A DNA stretch of 64,000 nt from Actinomycetota bacterium. GTDB lineage: Bacteria; Actinomycetota; Acidimicrobiia; Acidimicrobiales; JAJPHE01. Below the pieces are notes generated by a model. It was not told the DNA's origin, made no database searches, and saw only the letters and a program-made list of their open reading frames with translations. Within the stretch, counting starts at the first letter, position 1. Every line of letters begins with the position of its first letter. The position numbers and the translations under genes were made by a program. This document shows positions 58,446 through 64,000 of this stretch, piece by piece. The stretch spans positions 19,534 to 83,533 of the forward strand of contig DAHUYE010000013.1 of NCBI GenBank assembly GCA_027315345.1, read 5' to 3'.

Positions 58446-60005
58446 ATGCCTGACCACCCCATGCAGGAGCGGCTGGAGGAGCTGGCCAAGCGCAAGGAGG
58501 AAGCCCTCCACGCCGGGCCTCCCCACGCCGTCGAACGTCAACACGCCAAGGGCAAGCTCACCGCCCGGGAGCGCATCGACTACCTCCTGGACGAGGGCTC
58601 CTTCCAGGAACTCGACATGCTGGCCCGCCACCGGGCCCACGGTATGGGCCTGGAGGACAACCGGCCCTACACCGACGGCGTCATCACCGGCTTCGGGACC
58701 ATCGACGGGCGTAAGGTCTGTCTGTTCAGCCAGGACTTCACCGTCTTCGGCGGCGCCCTGGGCGAGGTCTTCGCCGAGAAGATCCACAAGGTCATGGACC
58801 TGGCCGCCTCGGTCGGGGTGCCCATGATCGGGCTCAACGACGGGGCCGGGGCCCGCATCCAGGAGGGGGTGGTCTCCCTGGCCTCCTACGGCGGGATCTT
58901 CCACCGCAACGTGCGGGCCTCGGGTGTCATCCCCCAGATCAGCGTGATCCTGGGGCCCTGCGCCGGGGGCGCCGTCTACAGCCCGGCCATGACCGACTTC
59001 ATCTTCATGGTGCGCGAGACCAGCCACATGTTCATCACCGGTCCCGATGTGGTGAAGACGGTCACCGGTGAGGACGTAACCCTCGAGCAGTTGGGCGGGG
59101 CGACCAGTCACGCCAGCAAGTCGGGGGTGGCGACCTTCGTGGCCGGGGACGAGAAGGAGTGTCTGGACGAGGTCCGTTACCTCTTGTCCTTCCTGCCCTC
59201 CAACAACCTGGAGGAGCCGCCCCTGGTAGTGACCGGAGACGACCCGGAACGGCTGACCCCGGAGCTGTCCGAACTGATGCCGGACAGCCCCAACCAGCCC
59301 TACGACATGAAGAAGGTCATAGCCGCCGTCGTGGACAACGGTGACTACATGGAGTACTTCCCCCGCTGGGCCATGAACCTGACCTGCGGCTTCGCCCGGC
59401 TCGACGGGCACGTGGTCGGCATCGTGGGCAACCAGCCCCAGAACCTGGCCGGCGTGCTGGACATCGAGAGCTCCGAGAAGGGCGCCCGCTTCGTGCGGAC
59501 CTGCGACGCCTTCAACATCCCCATGGTGACCTTCGTCGACGTCCCCGGCTTCCTCCCCGGCACCGACCAGGAGTACGGCGGCATCATCCGTCACGGGGCC
59601 AAGCTGCTCTATGCCTACTGCGAATCGACCGTGCCCCGGGTCCAGGTCATCACCCGTAAGGCCTACGGCGGCGCCTACGTCGTTATGAACTCCAAGTCCA
59701 TCGGCGCCGACCTGGCCTACGCCTGGCCCTCGGCCGAGCTGGCGGTGATGGGGCCTCAGGGGGCGGTGGACATCGTGTACCGGCGTGAGTTGCAGGCCGC
59801 TGCCAACCCCGAGCTACGCCGGACGGAGTTGGTGGATGAATACATCGAGCGCTACGCCAACCCGTATGTAGCGGCGGAGCGGGGCTATGTGGACGACGTG
59901 ATCGACCCGGCCCAGACCCGCCGGGTTCTGATCCGGGCTCTGGACGTCCTGCGTTCGAAGCGGGAGGAACTGCCCCGGCGCAAGCACGGCAACATGCCGC
60001 TATGA
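58446..60005 (+). CDS. pccB: Acyl-CoA carboxylase beta subunit (propionyl-CoA carboxylase-type)
   Basis: A 519-residue carboxyltransferase. Both oxyanion regions are seen: [18 protein letters not shown] and [18 protein letters not shown]. In the latter, Val412 stands where propionyl-specific subunits have Asp (GGAYDVM), a position known to affect acetyl/propionyl choice, so substrate preference is uncertain. TACGCT ends 7 nt before the ATG, a leaderless pattern. The epsilon subunit gene follows; a biotin-carrying alpha subunit is not in the window. Confidence 0.92.
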   Translation: MPDHPMQERLEELAKRKEEALHAGPPHAVERQHAKGKLTARERIDYLLDEGSFQELDMLARHRAHGMGLEDNRPYTDGVITGFGTIDGRKVCLFSQDFTVFGGALGEVFAEKIHKVMDLAASVGVPMIGLNDGAGARIQEGVVSLASYGGIFHRNVRASGVIPQISVILGPCAGGAVYSPAMTDFIFMVRETSHMFITGPDVVKTVTGEDVTLEQLGGATSHASKSGVATFVAGDEKECLDEVRYLLSFLPSNNLEEPPLVVTGDDPERLTPELSELMPDSPNQPYDMKKVIAAVVDNGDYMEYFPRWAMNLTCGFARLDGHVVGIVGNQPQNLAGVLDIESSEKGARFVRTCDAFNIPMVTFVDVPGFLPGTDQEYGGIIRHGAKLLYAYCESTVPRVQVITRKAYGGAYVVMNSKSIGADLAYAWPSAELAVMGPQGAVDIVYRRELQAAANPELRRTELVDEYIERYANPYVAAERGYVDDVIDPAQTRRVLIRALDVLRSKREELPRRKHGNMPL

Positions 60006-60087
60006 CATTTCCCGGCTGGGGTCCCGCAGCCCCAGCCTCCTCCGCAGGGCGGGGGCCCCTGCCCCGCCGGCGGCCGTGGAGGTGCGA

Positions 60088-60285
60088 ATGAGCGGCTCTT
60101 CCTACTCGCTCCAGCCACCCAACGAGGACGAGGCAGCGGCCATCGTGGCCGCCGTCGAGGCGGTCTGGCCCCGTCCGAAGGCCGGCGCCGGGGATGAGGA
60201 GACGCCGCCCACGGCCTGGCGCTTCTCGGGGCGTTGGTGGGCCGTGCCCCAGGTGGCCCGCCGGGACCGCCCCTGGCGGTGGTAG
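60088..60285 (+). CDS. Acyl-CoA carboxylase epsilon subunit (AccE-like)
   Basis: A 65-residue protein with the pattern NEDEAAAIVAAVEAVWPRP and a C-terminal FSGRWWAVPQVARRDRPWRW typical of these actinobacterial activators. It lies directly after the beta-subunit gene. The ATG at 60088 follows GGAGG. Its stop overlaps the next GTG start. Confidence 0.8.
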   Translation: MSGSSYSLQPPNEDEAAAIVAAVEAVWPRPKAGAGDEETPPTAWRFSGRWWAVPQVARRDRPWRW

Positions 60286-61379
60286 GAGACCCCCGGGCCG
60301 CCCACGCCAGCGGACACGGGCCGGCGGGCCCGAGGCCCGCCGCCGTCAACACAGAGGTCACGACGGTCAGCGATGACGACGTCGTCATGCACCGCCCGGC
60401 GGCCGGGGACGAGCCGGCGGCCGTGTTCAGCTACTCCGGTCTGGAGCCGGACACCGAATACGACTTCGGCGGCATCTCGGCGCGGACCCTGCCCCGGCCG
60501 GCGGGGGAACTGCTGGCCCGGGTCGCCACCGTCAACGACGTGCACTTCGGGGAGACGGCGGCCGGCATCGTGGCCGGCACCGACGTCGGGCCCGTCCTGA
60601 GCTCGGAACCGGGCGAGGATCCCTACCCGCTCCTGATGAACCGGGCCGCAGTGGCGGACATCTCCGAGTGGGCTCCGGATCTGGTGGTGGCCAAGGGTGA
60701 TCTGACCGACGCCGGCCGGAGCGGGGACTTCAAGGCCTTCACCGATTGCTATTCGGTGTTCGGCTCCAGGCTGGTCGTCCTGCCGGGCAACCACGATGTG
60801 GCCGGCGGACCGCTGGACCTGGCCGCCGAGCCCTTCGGGGGAAGGGTCCCCAGCGCGGTGGATCTGCCCGGGGTGACTGTCGCGGTTCTGGATACGACGA
60901 TCCCCCGGGCAGCCACGGGTCGGATCAGTCCGGAGCAGCTGGAATGGCTGGACGAGCTGGGAGCCCGGGCCGACCGGCCGGTGTTGGTGATGGGCCACCA
61001 CCAGCCGTGGGGGCCGGGATCGAGAGTCCGCTCCGATGAGTACTTCGGGATCCGCCCGGCTGACTCCGAGTCCCTGGTGGATGTGTTCTCCCGCCGGCGG
61101 CGGTTGGCGGGGTACTTCGCCGGGCATACCCATCGCAACCGGGTGCGGCGCTTCGATGCCACCGGGACCAGGCCCTTCGTGGAGGTGGCCAGTGTCAAGG
61201 AGTTCCCCGGGGTGTGGGCCGAGTACCGGGTTTACGAGGGCGGGATCCTCCAGGTGGTGCGCCGTATCGGCGGGACGGCCGCCCTGCGCTGGTCGGAGCG
61301 CACCCGGGCGTTGTACTCCGGCACCTATACCGACTACGCCTTCGGCACGCTGGCCGACCGCTGCTTCCGGGTGGTGTGA
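60279..61379 (+). CDS. Metallophosphoesterase (3',5'-cAMP phosphodiesterase-like)
   Basis: A 366-residue protein. The N-terminal 80 residues resemble an immunoglobulin/fibronectin-like segment (AVFSYSGLEPDTEYDF). The catalytic domain has all motifs: TVNDVHFGE (D-x-H), VAKGDLTDAG, LPGNHDV, VMGHHQPW and AGHTHRNR. It could hydrolyse cyclic nucleotides or phosphate esters. The GTG at 60279 overlaps the epsilon gene by 7 bp. It has no signal peptide. The interval 61380-61658 holds only the DnaA-box-like cluster. Confidence 0.88.
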   Translation: MVGDPRAAHASGHGPAGPRPAAVNTEVTTVSDDDVVMHRPAAGDEPAAVFSYSGLEPDTEYDFGGISARTLPRPAGELLARVATVNDVHFGETAAGIVAGTDVGPVLSSEPGEDPYPLLMNRAAVADISEWAPDLVVAKGDLTDAGRSGDFKAFTDCYSVFGSRLVVLPGNHDVAGGPLDLAAEPFGGRVPSAVDLPGVTVAVLDTTIPRAATGRISPEQLEWLDELGARADRPVLVMGHHQPWGPGSRVRSDEYFGIRPADSESLVDVFSRRRRLAGYFAGHTHRNRVRRFDATGTRPFVEVASVKEFPGVWAEYRVYEGGILQVVRRIGGTAALRWSERTRALYSGTYTDYAFGTLADRCFRVV

Positions 61380-61482
61380 GAACACCGGGTCTGGTCGCTG
61401 ACCGCCCCGCCGAGGGGTCGGGATCCCCCGGACGCGCCGCCGGTGTCTGGCGGCTCAGCGAACAGGACTAGTCAGCCTCACC

Positions 61483-61627
61483 TGTGGAAAAGTGCGTGGC
61501 CGGCGTCCGTTTTGACCACTTTCCGCCACGTCCGGGCTTCACTCTGCCGGCGCTTCTTTAGAATTCCCTGGTAGACGGCATGGCAGAGAGTGGTTTTTCC
61601 GACGGGTGTGGAAAACCTTGTGGAGAA
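61483..61627. other. Cluster of DnaA-box-like sequences and an inverted repeat
   Basis: TGTGGAAAA at 61483-61491 and 61607-61615 and TGTGGAGAA at 61619-61627 are one or two changes from the DnaA box TGTGGATAA. GGTTTTTCC (61592-61600) and GGAAAACC (61610-61617) form an imperfect hairpin that could act as a terminator. Just beyond, TGACA-GG-TGTCA (61644-61655) is a palindrome 3' to the mutase gene. No replication gene is nearby. Confidence 0.35.
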
Positions 61628-61658
61628 GCCTGTCGATTCCATGTGACAGGTGTCATAG

Positions 61659-63599
61659 TCAGGCCCGGCGGTGCGCCTCCACCAGATCGGCCATGTCGGC
61701 CATGATCCGGCCCATCTCGAAGTCCTTGGGGGTGTAGACGGCGGCCACTCCCAACTCGGCCAGGCGGGGCTGGTCGGCCTCGGGGATGATCCCGCCCAGC
61801 ACCACCGGGGCGTCCACACCCAAGGCCCGCAGGCGCTCGATCACGTCGGGCACCAGTTCCATGTGGCTGCCGGAGAGGATGGACAATCCGACGATGTCCA
61901 CGTCCTCGTCCCGGGCCGTGGCCGCTATCTGTTCCGGGGTCAGCCGGATCCCCTGGTAGACGACCTCGAAGCCGGCGTCCCGGGCCGCCACGGCTATCTG
62001 CTCGGCCCCGTTGGAGTGCCCGTCCAGGCCGGGCTTGGCCACCAGCAGCCGGGGCGGGCCGCCGGCCATCCCCTTGAGCCGGGCCGCCACGGTGCCCATG
62101 TCCGCCCCCCGGTGCCCGGCGGCGCCGGCCACCCCGGTGGGGGCCCGGTACTCCCCGAAGACCTCCCGCAGGGCGCCGGCCCACTCCCCGGTGGTCCCGC
62201 CGGCGTGGGCCAGGGCGATGGTCGGGGCCATGATGTTGGACCCGTCCTCGGCCGCCCGGCGGAGGGCGTCGACGGCGGCGGTGACGGCCTTGGCGTCCCG
62301 TCCGGCCCGCCACTCGGCCACGTCGGCCTTCAACTCCGCCTCCACCGAAGGGTCGACCTTGAGGAAGCTCTCGGCCCCGGATAAGGGGCTGGGGGCCGAG
62401 TCGGTGAAGCAGTTGACTCCGACCACCTTCAACTCCCCGGACTCGATGCGCCGGGTGCGGTCGGCCTGGGAGCGGACCAGGCGGGTCTTGAGCTCCTCGA
62501 TGGCCTCGAAGGCGCCGCCCAGTTCGAGCACCTCGTCCAGCTCGGCCTGGGCCGCCTCCTCCAACTCCGAGGTCTTCTTCTCGATCACATGACTGCCGGC
62601 GAAAATATCCTCGTACTCCAACAGGTCCGTCTCCAACGCCAGCACCTGCTGGATACGAAGCGACCACTGCTGATCCCACGGGCGGGGCAGGCCCAGGGCC
62701 TCGTTCCAGGCCGGTAGCTGGACGGCCCGGGCCCGGGCATCCCGGGAGAGGGTCACGCCGAGGGTCTCGAGGACGATGCGCTGGAGGTTGTTCTCCGGTT
62801 GTTGTTCGGTCAGGCCCAGGGAGTTGACCTGCACGCCGTAGCGGAAGCGGCGCAGCTTGGGGTCCTTGACGCCGTAGCGGTCGGCGCAGAGCCGGTCCCA
62901 CATCTGGGTGAAGGCCCGCATCTTGCAGGTCTCCTCCACGAAGCGGATACCTGAGTTGACGAAGAAGGAGATGCGCCCGACCACCTCATCGAAGTCCTCC
63001 GGCTCCACCTGGCCCGACTCCTTGACGGCGTCCAGCACCCCGATGGCGGTGGCCAGGGCATAGGCCAGCTCCTGGACCGGGGTGGCCCCGGCCTCCTGGA
63101 GGTGGTAGCTGCACACGTTGATGGGGTTCCACTTGGGGACGTGGCCCACGGTGTAGGCGAACATGTCCACGATCAGGCGCCGGCTGTGGCCGGGGGGGAA
63201 GATGTAGGTGCCCCGGGACAGGTACTCCTTGACGATGTCGTTCTGGGTGGTGCCGGTGAGCTTGGTGACGTCGCTGCCGGTGTCCTCGGCGTTGGCGATG
63301 TAGAGGCCGAGCAGCCAGGCGGCGGTGGCGTTGATGGTCATGGACGTGTTCATCTCGTCCTGGGGGATGCCGTCCATCAGCTGGGCCATGTGGCCGAGGT
63401 GGACGACCGGCACGCCCACCTTGCCCACCTCGCCCGCCGCCTCGGGGGCGTCGGGGTCGTAGCCGGTCTGGGTGGGCAGGTCGAAGGCGATGGACAGGCC
63501 GGTCTGGCCCCGGGACAGGTTGGTCCGGTACAGCTCGTTGGACGCCCGGGCCGTCGAGTGCCCCGAGTAGGTCCTCATCACCCAGGGACGATCAGCCAT
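61659..63599 (-). CDS. meaA: MeaA-type coenzyme B12-dependent mutase (probable ethylmalonyl-CoA mutase)
   Basis: A 646-residue mutase. The N-terminal barrel begins RPWVMRTYSGHSTARASNELYR with NLSRGQTGLSIAFDLPTQTG; MNTSMTINATAAWLLGLYI and TYIFPPGHSRRL follow. The C-terminal B12 domain has PGLDGHSNGAEQIAV (D-x-H-x-x-G) and GLSILSGSHMEL. The single-chain length, DGHSNGAEQ and YQGIRLTPEQI are closer to MeaA/Ecm than to methylmalonyl-CoA mutase (usually about 720 residues, DGHDRGAK). The ATG at 63599 has AGGAGGT. The pathway would need crotonyl-CoA carboxylase/reductase, not in the window. Confidence 0.87.
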   Translation of the reverse strand: MADRPWVMRTYSGHSTARASNELYRTNLSRGQTGLSIAFDLPTQTGYDPDAPEAAGEVGKVGVPVVHLGHMAQLMDGIPQDEMNTSMTINATAAWLLGLYIANAEDTGSDVTKLTGTTQNDIVKEYLSRGTYIFPPGHSRRLIVDMFAYTVGHVPKWNPINVCSYHLQEAGATPVQELAYALATAIGVLDAVKESGQVEPEDFDEVVGRISFFVNSGIRFVEETCKMRAFTQMWDRLCADRYGVKDPKLRRFRYGVQVNSLGLTEQQPENNLQRIVLETLGVTLSRDARARAVQLPAWNEALGLPRPWDQQWSLRIQQVLALETDLLEYEDIFAGSHVIEKKTSELEEAAQAELDEVLELGGAFEAIEELKTRLVRSQADRTRRIESGELKVVGVNCFTDSAPSPLSGAESFLKVDPSVEAELKADVAEWRAGRDAKAVTAAVDALRRAAEDGSNIMAPTIALAHAGGTTGEWAGALREVFGEYRAPTGVAGAAGHRGADMGTVAARLKGMAGGPPRLLVAKPGLDGHSNGAEQIAVAARDAGFEVVYQGIRLTPEQIAATARDEDVDIVGLSILSGSHMELVPDVIERLRALGVDAPVVLGGIIPEADQPRLAELGVAAVYTPKDFEMGRIMADMADLVEAHRRA

Positions 63600-63760
63600 C
63601 GCATTACCTCCTACCCGCTCTTCTGGGGCCTACCTACCGCCCACCATGCCGCCACCAAGAGTGCCAGAAGGGGTCCGAGAGGCGCACCCCGGTCCGACGG
63701 GCGCGCCGCTACGGCCGGCCTCTGCTTCCCGCCGGGGTAGGCGGTGTGTGGCAGAGCCGG

Positions 63761-63890
63761 CTCAGGTCCGCCGGCGCAGGTCCGCCGGCTCAGGTCCGCC
63801 GGCTCAGGTCCGCCGGCTCAGGTCCGCCGGCTCAGGTCCGCCGGCGTGATCTGCCGGCGCAGGTCCGCCGGTCCGGCTCAGGTCCGCCGG
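63761..63890. repeat. 14-bp tandem repeat (minisatellite)
   Basis: The unit CTCAGGTCCGCCGG occurs about eight times: a copy at 63761, a CG variant, four identical copies 63789-63844, a 13-bp degenerate copy, a CG variant, a 5-bp insertion and a last copy at 63877. It lies in the gap before the mutase gene's promoter region and runs into the tail of the next gene. Confidence 0.85.
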
Positions 63891-64000
63891 CGGGTTCCCC
63901 CCGAACTCGGCGCCGCTGAGCCCGCCCCCGAACCGGCCATGGCTGCGGCCTTGGACTTGGCCGTTCCGCCCACCCCGCCACCGGCCCCCGCCTTCGCCTT
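63878..64000 (-). CDS. C-terminal tail of a possible gene (cut by window edge)
   Basis: The minus-strand frame from the edge to the TGA at 63880-63878 codes for a Lys/Ala/Gly/Ser-rich tail (KAKAGAGGGVGGTAKSKAAA, then SSGGTRRRT). It could be the flexible end of an adjacent protein, but low complexity makes this uncertain. The interval 63600-63760 shows no gene and should contain the mutase promoter. Confidence 0.35.
   Translation of the reverse strand, partial: KAKAGAGGGVGGTAKSKAAAMAGSGAGSAAPSSGGTRRRT

Noticed and set aside
57537..59594. A 685-codon frame opposite the GGDEF and carboxylase genes
   Set aside because: Antisense shadow spanning two real genes.
63646..63849. Plus-strand frame across the 14-bp repeat (repeating AQVRR and SAGSGPP)
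   Set aside because: Translation of the tandem repeat only; no start signal or family.
1..64000. CRISPR arrays, rRNA genes, complete tRNA genes and insertion sequences
   Set aside because: Looked for and not found; the tandem repeats present lack spacer structure and no transposase-like frame was recognised.

Overview
The window is very GC-rich DNA from the chromosome of an actinobacterium. Markers are a DevR/DosR-type response regulator with DosR-like operator boxes, several flavin-binding (PNPOx-fold) and universal stress proteins, an acyl-CoA carboxylase epsilon subunit, a SCO6745-family protein, an LPXTG surface protein and many start codons placed 6-9 nt after a TAnnnT hexamer, as in leaderless mRNAs. 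Acidimicrobiia would fit, but no rRNA or complete tRNA is present to prove it.

Layout. 1-1134: the end of an accessory segment with a GNAT/DUF1778 toxin-antitoxin pair, a decayed AbrB/PIN pair, and a tRNA(Ser)-like 3' fragment that looks like an integration scar. 1180-21332: a dormancy or hypoxia island. It holds a PAS-GAF-HisKA_3 kinase, DevR, three PNPOx-type proteins, universal stress proteins, a histone-deacetylase-like hydrolase, PPK2, an acyl-CoA dehydrogenase, FtsH and an N-terminal GNAT/ADP-forming acyl-CoA synthetase fusion. Eleven 14-bp DevR-like boxes sit upstream of these units, many about 36 bp before a start codon. The island also holds internally deleted or chimeric genes: PPK2 without Walker A, an SQR/DsrE remnant and a kinase/Usp remnant. 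21382-31919: housekeeping and metabolism (two aldo/keto reductases, RNA methyltransferase, hydrolase, YihY, ACT protein, heterodimeric ABC exporter, LigD-type polymerase).

32036-33765: two more toxin-antitoxin modules, each with a palindrome over its -10 region. 33762-35258: a nucleoside-diphosphate-sugar-epimerase-like protein. 35281-52975: a surface-glycan locus with two paralogous secreted glycosidases, three GT4 and one GT2 glycosyltransferases, a sulfotransferase, two hexapeptide acyltransferases, a flippase and a large membrane glycosyltransferase/polymerase candidate. It is interrupted by thiolase, methylmalonyl-CoA epimerase and an ECF sigma factor with a membrane-spanning C-terminal extension. 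52935-58415: LPXTG-type surface protein, SCO6745-family protein, receiver protein, 5'-3' exonuclease and a GGDEF protein.

58446-63599: acyl-CoA carboxylase beta and epsilon subunits, a metallophosphoesterase and an ethylmalonyl-CoA mutase-type (MeaA) B12 enzyme. With the epimerase and thiolase these point to C3/C4 acyl-CoA assimilation, possibly the ethylmalonyl-CoA pathway. The window ends in a 14-bp tandem repeat and the tail of one more possible gene. No rRNA, intact tRNA, CRISPR array or insertion sequence was seen.
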